NCBI GenBank assembly: GCA_017621225.1
Contig: JAGATN010000021.1
Span: 116,333-180,332, forward strand
Reading direction: 5' to 3'
Length of the DNA stretch: 64,000 nt
Source: Muribaculaceae bacterium
GTDB taxonomy: Bacteria > Bacteroidota > Bacteroidia > Bacteroidales > Muribaculaceae
Positions 53,807 through 62,030 of the stretch are shown one piece after another. Position 1 is the stretch's first letter, and the number at the start of each line of letters is the position of its first letter. Position numbers and translations under genes: made by a program. The notes beneath the pieces were generated by a model. The model had not been told where the DNA came from. It saw only the letters and a list, made by a program, of their open reading frames with translations, and searched no databases.

Positions 53807-56362
53807 TTAAAACGTGAAATGCAATGCTATGCGAAGGCCGCTTTTGTCGATGCCCGGATTGCCGAGATACGTAAGACGCCAAACGTAATCAACTCGAAGG
53901 AACTTAAAGATGTTTTCAACTCCCACACCTACTTCTACATACGGCGTATGATTCATTTTTTGAGTGTGGGCATCGGCCGGAAAACGAAATAGCATGTCGT
54001 TGTATGCCGGATCATTTCGTTTGCTCAAATGTCCGAACAATCCCCTGCATGAAAACACTTCGCGCAGCTTCAGTTTTTTGAAATAGGGTATGTAGTTGAA
54101 TATGGTGCCATTGGCATAATATGTCACATCCCAACCCGCATAACTGTCGTTGATGAATTCCATGGCATTCATAAGTGAATAACTCTCAGGCTGAATGGTG
54201 TATGACAGATTGGCATTCGGCAGCAATAGATTGGGATAAGCCGAGCGGCTCCATACATGCCCCCCTTTCAATATTATGTCGGTATAGCCGAACGCCGAAA
54301 ACCAAAATCGCTTCTGTATGCTCATTTCGGTCTTATTTATGTCAAACATGCTTCCGAGAAAATTTTTTGGGGAATATGTGTGCGTCAACACGAATATCGG
54401 AGCGTCGAAATTTATGGGAATGCGATAACTTTTTGTCTGATAAAATTTTTCGCCCGGAGCATAACGCAGTTGCAGGCTCCATTGAGCCTGATCGTAATGG
54501 CCGAATGAACGTCCGAATCCATTCGTAAACGGCATGTAGACGGTCGATTCTTGACGTTCGAATTTAAAGCCGGCCAAAATGGAAAAATTGTTGCGTAGCT
54601 CGAGAGTATATTCAAGTTGCGACACTTGATGATATGTCATCTGGGTGTCACTCTTTCGTTTGAGCGACAAGAACATATTGTCGGCATTTGTGAATTCATA
54701 GTGCTGCCCGAGCATATCTACGTCATACATCTGCGTGGCTCTCAGTGAATGTATCGGAAATTCACGAGAATGATACGTTTTGTCGTGAAACGAATATTCC
54801 ACCTCGCCGCGATACTTCCATTTGTGATCTTTTGTGCCATATGCGCCATATCCGCGCATAAACCATCGTTTCGACAAATTCGCCGTTGTCATTCCGCCCG
54901 CGCGCATACGCAATCCCTCAATGGTGTTTCCGCTGATGGTGGTGTTCATCGGGCCTACGTCGAATTTGCTGTTTTTACCGGTCTGGATGTAGCCGCTCAC
55001 CAATATCTTGACAACCTTTTCAGTCCAGTAATACAGCGGCATCGAGCGCAATTTGGTCACCATGCTCTCCACGTTGTTTTCGCTGTCCGACATCGGTATC
55101 AGCCTGTGGTCATCCCAAAACTCCGTGGTCTTGTTTATGGCATCTTTCATTTCCACGATTCGTTCCATGGGCTTGAACAATTCTTTTTCATCGCTTCGTC
55201 GAGCGAAGTCGTGGTCGGAATACGCCGTATTTCGGCGAACGTACATTCCTTGCATTCCGGGCACAATGCTCATTTCAGCCGTCATGTCGTCGCGCGTCTT
55301 CAATCTCGAGCCATCGGGTGCCCTATCAAACTCCTGTTCGATATACAGCTTATCGATGAAGTTGAGATTTATATCCTTGGGCACGCCCATCGTCACTTTT
55401 TTAATAAACATGGTCGAATCGGCCGTCGACACATATATTCGTCCCGTAAAGCCAAATGTCTGCGAATTGCGTGGCACGAACAGCAATTCGATGCATGGCT
55501 CGTTGCCCATTTCTATTGTATCGTTAATGTAAAATTTATAGAAATCAGCGGCAATTCTCGACAACGGACTGACGAATTTGTTTTGCAGCATCGTTACGTC
55601 ATTACCATATAAATCTATTTCACGCAACACATCTTCGTAAAATGTCTGAAGGCTTTGTTGGTCAAGAAAGTCATCAAGCCCTACCCTGCGTATTCCGGTT
55701 ACATATTCCTTTTCGTCTTTGGGATTTTTTCGATAATGTATTTGCGACGATTTTTCGCGTGTGGATATATTCAATATCGGATGCCCCGACACTTCGGATG
55801 TGTCAACGTGATCTTTTAAGAACTTGAATTTCCGCACTAACGAATTTTGCCCGGAATCGGGATTAAAGTCATTCAGGGCTATGTTTATGCGTTCATATTT
55901 ATTGTAATTGTAAAAATCATTCCGACGTGGATCGGTAAGTTCCTTAGCCGAAATTATTCTATTAAGCAATTCTACTGCAGGGTTATTCTTTTTCGAATAC
56001 TTATCTTTTTGCTTCGTTACGACTACTTCGTTTAACTGTACGCCATCGGGGGCAAGGTCTATTACAATGTCGGATGCAGTGCGGCGACGAGCCGGAACCC
56101 GCTTGGATGTATATCCGAGCAAGCTTACTTCAACCATCGAAAATGATTTGCCGGTTTTAACCTCAAAACGTCCGTTTTCATCCGTAAGTCCACCTATGCC
56201 GCTACCCACTAACAGGTATGATGCATACGGCAATGGTTCGTGCGTCACGGAATCTCTGACAAGCCCTTTCAGATGAGTAATTGGTGCATTTTGCGCCCGG
56301 CCGATGCCAACCGACATCACGGTCAACAACGAAAATATGATGTATCTGATTATTCCTCTCAT
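53807..56362 (-). CDS. DUF5686 / carboxypeptidase-regulatory-like outer-membrane protein
   Basis: An 851-residue exported protein with a signal peptide (to about residue 23), an N-terminal carboxypeptidase-regulatory-like beta-sandwich (HLKGLVRDSVTHEPLPYASYLL), and a long C-terminal DUF5686 region rich in amphipathic beta strands that ends in Phe (GLRIALHFTF), a usual outer-membrane barrel ending. It is probably an outer-membrane barrel of unknown role, possibly in envelope assembly. A promoter with -7 eight bases before the ATG is present. Confidence 0.88.
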   Translation of the reverse strand: MRGIIRYIIFSLLTVMSVGIGRAQNAPITHLKGLVRDSVTHEPLPYASYLLVGSGIGGLTDENGRFEVKTGKSFSMVEVSLLGYTSKRVPARRRTASDIVIDLAPDGVQLNEVVVTKQKDKYSKKNNPAVELLNRIISAKELTDPRRNDFYNYNKYERINIALNDFNPDSGQNSLVRKFKFLKDHVDTSEVSGHPILNISTREKSSQIHYRKNPKDEKEYVTGIRRVGLDDFLDQQSLQTFYEDVLREIDLYGNDVTMLQNKFVSPLSRIAADFYKFYINDTIEMGNEPCIELLFVPRNSQTFGFTGRIYVSTADSTMFIKKVTMGVPKDINLNFIDKLYIEQEFDRAPDGSRLKTRDDMTAEMSIVPGMQGMYVRRNTAYSDHDFARRSDEKELFKPMERIVEMKDAINKTTEFWDDHRLIPMSDSENNVESMVTKLRSMPLYYWTEKVVKILVSGYIQTGKNSKFDVGPMNTTISGNTIEGLRMRAGGMTTANLSKRWFMRGYGAYGTKDHKWKYRGEVEYSFHDKTYHSREFPIHSLRATQMYDVDMLGQHYEFTNADNMFLSLKRKSDTQMTYHQVSQLEYTLELRNNFSILAGFKFERQESTVYMPFTNGFGRSFGHYDQAQWSLQLRYAPGEKFYQTKSYRIPINFDAPIFVLTHTYSPKNFLGSMFDINKTEMSIQKRFWFSAFGYTDIILKGGHVWSRSAYPNLLLPNANLSYTIQPESYSLMNAMEFINDSYAGWDVTYYANGTIFNYIPYFKKLKLREVFSCRGLFGHLSKRNDPAYNDMLFRFPADAHTQKMNHTPYVEVGVGVENIFKFLRVDYVWRLTYLGNPGIDKSGLRIALHFTF

Positions 56363-56369
56363 TATTTTG

Positions 56370-56400
56370 CAAAGTTAAGCATTCCTGCTATTATGGCAAT
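56370..56400 (-). promoter_or_regulatory. promoter of the DUF5686 gene
   Basis: On the minus strand ATTG (56400-56397), 19 bases, TAACTTTG (56377-56370). The -7 element ends eight bases before the ATG, leaving almost no leader. Confidence 0.65.
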
Positions 56401-56450
56401 CATTACATTTTATTTTCAAAATTATTCAACTTATGTGCCAATAAAACTAT

Positions 56451-56645
56451 TAAGTAACTCGTATAAATTAGCTGATACATAATTATGAAGGGTTTTCGAG
56501 TGATTTTCGCGATGGAGAGAAGGAGTGTAGCGAGCTACACGACTGAACGACAGCGTGAAAAGCGCCGAAAAGACGAATAAGGATGTGTCAGCCCGTAAAG
56601 CTACTCGAGTTTTTTTAATTATAACTAATTTATAAGAGTTACTTA
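56451..56645. mobile_element. MITE-like palindromic element C
   Basis: About 195 bases with long inverted ends: TAAGTAACTC, one variable base, TATAAATTAG at the left, and the complement at the right (21 positions, 20 matching). Inside, TTTTCG ... TTTTC arms pair around the core GAAGGAG / TGTAG-CGAG-CTACA hairpin / CGACTGAA (56519-56547). A second CTCGAG-containing pair lies at its flanks. No protein is encoded. It fills most of the 339-base gap between the divergent DUF5686 and rsmG genes. No target-site duplication is visible. Confidence 0.75.
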
Positions 56646-56689
56646 TTAAATAAATGCCATCCGAATTACTTGATTAAGATAATAATGAT

Positions 56690-56697
56690 TAATTTTG
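56690..56697 (+). promoter_or_regulatory. -7 element immediately before rsmG
   Basis: TAATTTTG fits TAnnTTTG and ends four bases before the rsmG ATG at 56702. The -33 position is not convincing. Confidence 0.45.
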
Positions 56698-56701
56698 CAA
56701 T

Positions 56702-57322
56702 ATGGAAGAGATACTTAAATATTTCCCCTATTTAACTGAAAATCAGGTGGGACAATTCACTAAAATCGGGAAATTATATCCCGAGTGGAACAATAAAATA
56801 AATGTGATATCGCGTAAAGACATCGAAAATCTTTACGTACACCATATATTGCATTCTATTTCAATAGCCAAATTCATAACGCCAATTGACGGCACTTCGT
56901 TTTTAGACCTTGGAACCGGTGGCGGCTTTCCCGGAATACCGCTTGCCATTTTATGGCCAAATTGCAAGTTCCATTTGATTGACCGCATTGGTAAAAAAAT
57001 AAAAGTCGCTTCTGAAATCGCAAATGAGATAGGATTAAAAAACGTTACGTTTCAACATGGCGACAGCGGAGAGTGTCATCAGAAGTTTGACTATGTGGTG
57101 AGCCGAGCCGTAATGCCGCTCGACAAACTGGTTGCTCTGATAAGAAAAAATATTTTGCCCAAAGACAAGAACGCCTTCCCCAATGGATTGTTATGCTTAA
57201 AAGGAGGCGATCTTTCCGATGAAATGGATGGTGTAAAATATCCTATAATCGAAGTTCCGCTATCCGACTATTTTAGCGACCCGTTTTTTGAGACTAAAAA
57301 ACTTATTTACGTTGAATTATGA
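56702..57322 (+). CDS. rsmG: 16S rRNA (guanine-N7) methyltransferase RsmG
   Basis: Methylates N7 of G527 (E. coli numbering) in 16S rRNA, using SAM. The 206-residue protein has the GidB/RsmG fold with LDLGTGGGFPGIPLAI (SAM motif), the QHGDSGE segment, and VVSRAVMPLD. The N-terminus (MEEILKYFPYL) matches the family, so the start is secure even though a -7 element lies only four bases upstream. It overlaps the next gene by four bases (ATGA). Confidence 0.93.
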   Translation: MEEILKYFPYLTENQVGQFTKIGKLYPEWNNKINVISRKDIENLYVHHILHSISIAKFITPIDGTSFLDLGTGGGFPGIPLAILWPNCKFHLIDRIGKKIKVASEIANEIGLKNVTFQHGDSGECHQKFDYVVSRAVMPLDKLVALIRKNILPKDKNAFPNGLLCLKGGDLSDEMDGVKYPIIEVPLSDYFSDPFFETKKLIYVEL

Positions 57323-57966
57323 AAATAAAAAGTTTCGAGTTTAACCTTTTCGGTGTAAATACATATGTGGTGTGGAACGAATCCACGCATGAAGCCGCCG
57401 TTATCGACCCCGGGATGGAAAACGTTCGAGAAGAAGCCATATTCACTGATTTTATATCAGATAACAATCTTAAAATCACACATCTCATCAATACTCATCT
57501 GCATATTGACCATACATTTGGCAATGACTTCATTGAACAGCATTACAATGTAGGACTTGAAGCTTGCGATGACGACGATTTTCTCGGCAAAGCCAGGGCA
57601 CAGCAAGCCCAGATGTTTCACTTGCGAATATCGCCTCTCTCGCCTCTCCAAATATCGGTACATTTAAGAGAATCGGATAAGATAAGTATTGGCGACGAAT
57701 ATTTAAAGGTGATTGAAGTTCCCGGACATTCGCCCGGCTCCATCGTGCTGTATTCGCCGGTCGATCACTTTTTGATTTCGGGCGACGTGTTATTTGACGG
57801 AAGCATTGGACGAACTGACTTACCGGGTGGAAGTCAGAGGCAATTGATTGATGGCATACGGAACAAATTGCTCATTTTACCCGACGATACCGTTGTATAT
57901 CCGGGCCATGGGCCTTCTACTACCATCGGATACGAACGATTGCACAATCCTTATTTATTTGGCTGA
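57319..57966 (+). CDS. metallo-beta-lactamase-fold hydrolase, glyoxalase II-like
   Basis: A 215-residue MBL-fold hydrolase with two-metal binding motif THLHIDHTFG, then PGHSPGS, SGDVLFDGSIGRTDL and YPGHGPST. The pattern is that of glyoxalase II-like thioester hydrolases; the true substrate is not known. It is coupled to rsmG by ATGA overlap and ends 12 bases into the convergent TPR gene. Confidence 0.88.
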   Translation: MKIKSFEFNLFGVNTYVVWNESTHEAAVIDPGMENVREEAIFTDFISDNNLKITHLINTHLHIDHTFGNDFIEQHYNVGLEACDDDDFLGKARAQQAQMFHLRISPLSPLQISVHLRESDKISIGDEYLKVIEVPGHSPGSIVLYSPVDHFLISGDVLFDGSIGRTDLPGGSQRQLIDGIRNKLLILPDDTVVYPGHGPSTTIGYERLHNPYLFG

Positions 57967-59400
57967 AAAAGGGTCTATGTCGTTGATGTTTCCGTCGTCA
58001 AGACCTTTTATTATGTTGATCATGGTGGCCAATTTGAATGCTACGCCGATTGTCTGAAGATGTTCTTCTACCGTATCGGGCACGTAGTTGCTTTTCGTGA
58101 TTGTAGCGAAAGCCGATTCAAGCATTTCCAAAAGCCCCTCTTTCTTCCCTATTCTTAAACGAGCCATCGCATATAGCCAAAACGACATATTCGACAATCT
58201 TTTGTCCTCCGATTTCGTTTCGTTAAAATGCTCATACGTTTTTACCACGTCAATGAACCATCCGGCCCTATAAAACACAAGAATGAGACGATCGACATCT
58301 GATATGTTGCCGCTATTGCGCAAGAATGTCTTGAGTATCGTAGCCGAAGCCATATAATGGCCTTCATCATATTGTGCTTTAGCCCATTTTTGCCAGTCAT
58401 CCTCAATTTTCATATCCGTCGACAGATAAAAATCATCCATGACCGGCTCCATCCCCCGTCCTTCGGATATGGTCAGCATATAGTCGACCGTATTTTTATC
58501 GTCTTTGTGTTTCGTTATGTATTTGTCAAGGATGTCCATGGCCGCAGCCACATCATTATTTCTTGATATTTTTACGAATGCCAGATAATTTACCGCAATC
58601 GAATCGTCGGGGTCCGATTCGATAAGTCGCTCAAGCGACGATTCGACTTCATCGAACGACATTCCAAGCTCATACATACATTGAGCTTTCAGCAGCAAGG
58701 CTTTGCGCGAATCGGGATTTATGGCCAAAGCATAGTCTACGGCATTGAGTGCCGCGTTTGCATCGCTGAAATACATAATGTCCATACCCGCGAGCATTTC
58801 CCAAAACTCGCTGTTAAACGGCTCGAGCATGGTCAATTCCTCAAGCAGTCCTATGGCATATTTGTAATCGCCGCTCATTTCGGCCAAATTGACCATCTCG
58901 TAAAGATATGTCTGAGGATAATCGGTCAATGCCATTATCTTCGACTTATTATCCTTAAGCCAATTGTACAACCCGAAATCGCCGGCCGTATCGACAAGTT
59001 GTATTATTTCTTCGTCACTGAAATCAGCTCCGGTACACACTATTTCATCAAGACGCTGTATGGCCTGATCATGATCCGACACATTTATGCGCGTATCGAG
59101 CAATCGCTTTATCACCGACGAATCCGGGAGCTTGTCGATTACGTTTTTGGCAGCCTCATGGTTTCCGATGTCGTAATACAGGTATGCCTTACGTTCTGCA
59201 AGCTCCACGCTATCGGGAAAAAGACGAGCCCCGCACAAAAGCACCTCCATACGGGCAAAATCATCGTTTGCATCCGATGCGGCATCATATATGTCGATCA
59301 GTTCATTTTCGTCAAAATAAACCGTTTGTGGCGAATTTGCAATTTCGTCCAAAAATCGACGATATAGGTCAATGCGGTCGTCTTGCTGATTGTCCTCCAT
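57955..59400 (-). CDS. TPR-repeat protein, unknown function
   Basis: A 481-residue protein built mostly of TPR-like helical pairs (for example ALNAVDYALAINPDSRKALLLKAQCMYEL and ERLIESDPDDSIAVNYLAFVKIS). It has no signal peptide or membrane segment, so it is cytoplasmic. The C-terminal 12 bases overlap the convergent MBL gene. It follows glnS after 18 bases on the same strand. TPR scaffolds bind proteins; the partner is unknown. Confidence 0.82.
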   Translation of the reverse strand: MEDNQQDDRIDLYRRFLDEIANSPQTVYFDENELIDIYDAASDANDDFARMEVLLCGARLFPDSVELAERKAYLYYDIGNHEAAKNVIDKLPDSSVIKRLLDTRINVSDHDQAIQRLDEIVCTGADFSDEEIIQLVDTAGDFGLYNWLKDNKSKIMALTDYPQTYLYEMVNLAEMSGDYKYAIGLLEELTMLEPFNSEFWEMLAGMDIMYFSDANAALNAVDYALAINPDSRKALLLKAQCMYELGMSFDEVESSLERLIESDPDDSIAVNYLAFVKISRNNDVAAAMDILDKYITKHKDDKNTVDYMLTISEGRGMEPVMDDFYLSTDMKIEDDWQKWAKAQYDEGHYMASATILKTFLRNSGNISDVDRLILVFYRAGWFIDVVKTYEHFNETKSEDKRLSNMSFWLYAMARLRIGKKEGLLEMLESAFATITKSNYVPDTVEEHLQTIGVAFKLATMINIIKGLDDGNINDIDPFSAK

Positions 59401-59418
59401 ACTATGAGCTGTGACTCG

Positions 59419-61125
59419 TTATTTGTTTTTCTGGGTCTTTTCCCAACTGTCCTTTAACGCTATTGTGCGGTTGAATATCAAGTTATCGGATGTAGAGTCT
59501 TTATCGGGCGTGAAGTAACCTATGCGCTGGAACTGGAACGGGCGTCCGGGAGTAGCGTTTTCGGCAAGGAATGGCTCTACCTTTATGTTCTCTATTACTT
59601 GAAGTGAATCGGGATTCAGCATCTCACGGAAGTCGCGATCAGGTTCAGCTGCCGGATTCTCGACATTAAACAATCTATCGTATATACGGGCGGTAGCATT
59701 TATGGCATGCTTTGCCGACACCCAATGGAGCGTACCTTTTACCTTGCGCATGCTTCCGGGCATGCCGCTAAGCGTATCAGGATCGTACGTACAATAAATT
59801 TCTTCGATTTCGCCTTCGGCATTCTTCTTCACTCCGGTACATTTGATTATGTATCCGCCTTTCAGTCTGACTTCGCCATCGGGTGCAAGTCTGAAGAATT
59901 TTTTTGGCGGATTTTCCATAAAGTCGTCGCGCTCTATGTATATTTCTCGGCTAAACGGCATTGAATGAGTGCCGCTTTCCGAATCTTCGGGATTGTTCTC
60001 CATTGTCACCATTTCCACCTTATCCTCGGGATAATTGGTAATGACTACCTTTACCGGATTGATTACGGCCATTACTCGGGTGGCTATGTTGTTAAGATCT
60101 TCACGAACGGCATGCTCCAACAACGAGATGCTGTTAAGGGCTTCATATTTAGTATATCCGATCTTATCTACGAAATTGCGTATCGAACGAGCCGTAAATC
60201 CGCGACGACGCATACCTGAAATGGTCGGCATTCGAGGATCATCCCATCCGGCCACGAGCCCTTCTTTCACAAGTTGCAGCAACTTGCGCTTGCTCATAAC
60301 CGTATATGTAAGGTTAAGGCGATTGAATTCAATCTGTCGGGGGCAATAGCTTTCGTCGGCAAGCTCTTTTACGAAATATTCATACAGCGGACGATGTACC
60401 TCAAACTCCAACGTACATATTGAATGTGTAACGCCTTCGAAATAATCGCTTTGGCCATGTGCAAAGTCGTACATCGGATACACGTTCCATTTGTTGCCCG
60501 TGCGATGGTGCGGATGCTTTATGATTCGATACATTATCGGATCGCGAAAATGCATGTTGGGCGACGCCATATCGATTTTAGCTCTCAACACTCTGGCGCC
60601 TTCGTCGAATTCACCTGCATTCATACGTTTGAACAGGTCAAGATTTTCTTCGACCGATCTGTTTCGATACGGACTTTCGGTTCCCGGAACCGTAGGCGAG
60701 CCCTTCTGCTGTGCAATTTCTTCGGAAGTCTGATCGTCGACATACGCCTTTCCTTCGGTGATGAGACGTATGGCCAAATCATATAACTGGGGGAAGTAAT
60801 CGCTTGCATAATACTCTCTGTTGCCCCAATCAAATCCGAGCCAGTGAATGTCTTCGCGTATCGAATCTACATATTCCACATCCTCTTTCACAGGATTGGT
60901 GTCGTCAAAACGCAAATTGCAAGTGCCGCCGAATTTCTCGGCTACTCCAAAGTCCATGCATATTGCCTTTGCATGTCCGATGTGTAGGTAGCCGTTGGGC
61001 TCTGGCGGGAATCGGGTGTTTAGTCGTCCACCGTTTTTACCGGCGCATAAATCATCCCATACTATTTGCTCAACGAAGTTAAGCCCTTTTTTCTCAGCGT
61101 TTTCAGATTCAACATTTTCCGCCAT
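59419..61125 (-). CDS. glnS: glutaminyl-tRNA synthetase
   Basis: Charges tRNA-Gln directly. The 568-residue class I synthetase has the HIGH motif PNGYLHIGHAK, the KMSKS equivalent VMSKRKLLQLV, and a C-terminal beta-barrel anticodon-binding region. Its presence suggests direct glutaminylation rather than the GatCAB route. It has a tandem promoter region, and part of the outer promoter lies in repeat element D. Confidence 0.95.
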   Translation of the reverse strand: MAENVESENAEKKGLNFVEQIVWDDLCAGKNGGRLNTRFPPEPNGYLHIGHAKAICMDFGVAEKFGGTCNLRFDDTNPVKEDVEYVDSIREDIHWLGFDWGNREYYASDYFPQLYDLAIRLITEGKAYVDDQTSEEIAQQKGSPTVPGTESPYRNRSVEENLDLFKRMNAGEFDEGARVLRAKIDMASPNMHFRDPIMYRIIKHPHHRTGNKWNVYPMYDFAHGQSDYFEGVTHSICTLEFEVHRPLYEYFVKELADESYCPRQIEFNRLNLTYTVMSKRKLLQLVKEGLVAGWDDPRMPTISGMRRRGFTARSIRNFVDKIGYTKYEALNSISLLEHAVREDLNNIATRVMAVINPVKVVITNYPEDKVEMVTMENNPEDSESGTHSMPFSREIYIERDDFMENPPKKFFRLAPDGEVRLKGGYIIKCTGVKKNAEGEIEEIYCTYDPDTLSGMPGSMRKVKGTLHWVSAKHAINATARIYDRLFNVENPAAEPDRDFREMLNPDSLQVIENIKVEPFLAENATPGRPFQFQRIGYFTPDKDSTSDNLIFNRTIALKDSWEKTQKNK

Positions 61126-61172
61126 AGCCTTTATGTTTTATATGTTACTATCTATTATTACTAAATTAGCTA

Positions 61173-61203
61173 CAAATTTAATGCTAATTATTCAATCGAC
61201 AAA
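61173..61203 (-). promoter_or_regulatory. promoter of glnS, next to repeat D
   Basis: On the minus strand TTTG (61203-61200), 19 bases, TAAATTTG (61180-61173): an exact match, 48 bases before the glnS ATG. A second candidate overlaps: ATTG (61230-61227), 19 bases, TAATTTTG (61207-61200), whose -33 lies inside repeat D. Confidence 0.65.
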
Positions 61204-61207
61204 ATTA

Positions 61208-61260
61208 AGAGTATGTTTGAATTTGGCAATACTTCATAAAGTTAAAAGTAAACATACTTT
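61208..61260. repeat. short element D, deletion form of element B
   Basis: Fifty-three bases with ends AGAGTATGTTT and AAACATACTTT. Its complement reads GTATGTTTACTTTTAACTTTATGAA, matching the left end of element B with one mismatch over 25 positions given here as two parts: GTATGTTTACTTTTA and ACTTTATGAA. The central hairpin core is missing, so it is a deletion derivative. It lies between the rpsP terminator and the glnS promoter. Confidence 0.7.
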
Positions 61261-61300
61261 AAAAGGGTGAGCATTAAGCCTTACCGGCAATGCCCACCCT
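61260..61300 (-). terminator. rho-independent terminator of rpsP
   Basis: AGGGTGGGCATT and AATGCTCACCCT (minus-strand sense) pair with one mismatch around a 13-base loop and are followed by TTTT. It is 23 bases past the rpsP stop. Confidence 0.75.
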
Positions 61301-61322
61301 CTATTGTTTGCAATCAAGCAAC

Positions 61323-61874
61323 TTATTCAGCTGCCGGAGCTGCTTCTTCAGCCGTTTCGGCAGCGGCTTCCTCAGCTGCTGCGGCTGCTTCAGCTTCGGC
61401 CTTTGCAGCTGCTATTTCAGCTTTCTTCTTAGCTACTGCTTCAGCTTTGGCTTGATTTTTAGCTTGTTCGTCGGCAAGACGCTGCTTGGCATCAAGTTCC
61501 TTCTTTGTTGCCATTGAAGTGCGCTGAGCATCTACAGATGCCTGCTTCTTGGTTTTCCAAGCTTCAAAACGACGCTGAGCTTCAGCTTCGTCGAATGCAC
61601 CCTTCTTAACGCCGGTGAGGAGATGCTTCATCAAAAGCACGCCTTCCTGCGACAAAATGGTGCGCACTGTGTCGGTGGGTTGAGCACCAACATTTACCCA
61701 ATACAAAGCCCGTTCGAAGTTCAATGTTATTGTAGCAGGATTAGTGTTCGGATTATAAGAACCTATCCTTTCAATAAATCTACCATCTCGTGGTGCCCTG
61801 CTATCGGCGATAACAATAGGATAAAACGCATAGTTCTTGCGACCATGACGTTGTAATCTGATTTTTGTTGCCAT
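61323..61874 (-). CDS. rpsP: 30S ribosomal protein S16 with long Ala-rich tail
   Basis: A core protein of the 30S body. The first 85 residues are canonical S16 ([33 protein letters not shown]). The 183-residue total is about twice the E. coli protein: residues 95-183 are an Ala-, Glu- and Lys-rich extension, probably helical and solvent-exposed. Such tails occur in Bacteroidetes S16. It has its own promoter and terminator, so it is monocistronic here rather than paired with rimM as in many phyla. Confidence 0.95.
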   Translation of the reverse strand: MATKIRLQRHGRKNYAFYPIVIADSRAPRDGRFIERIGSYNPNTNPATITLNFERALYWVNVGAQPTDTVRTILSQEGVLLMKHLLTGVKKGAFDEAEAQRRFEAWKTKKQASVDAQRTSMATKKELDAKQRLADEQAKNQAKAEAVAKKKAEIAAAKAEAEAAAAAEEAAAETAEEAAPAAE

Positions 61875-61916
61875 TTAAAAATTTAATTAATTTGGTTTTG
61901 TATTGTTTTGCGGGTG

Positions 61917-61948
61917 CAAAATTACACATTTTTTACTTCCCGAACAAT
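61917..61948 (-). promoter_or_regulatory. promoter of rpsP
   Basis: On the minus strand ATTG (61948-61945), 20 bases, TAATTTTG (61924-61917), 42 bases before the rpsP ATG. The -7 is exact and the -33 has one mismatch. Confidence 0.65.
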
Positions 61949-62030
61949 TATTTATCTATTATTTTTTGGCCGTTTTTGTCGTATTACCGACGTTTTACAG
62001 TCGTGGTAAGGGATTTTTCGAGAGTTATGG

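Noticed and set aside
54749-55612. 287-codon open frame on the plus strand
   Set aside because: Antisense to the DUF5686 gene, whose signal peptide and domains are clear; composition looks like a shadow frame.
58681-59367. 228-codon open frame on the plus strand
   Set aside because: Antisense to the TPR gene; no domain or start context.
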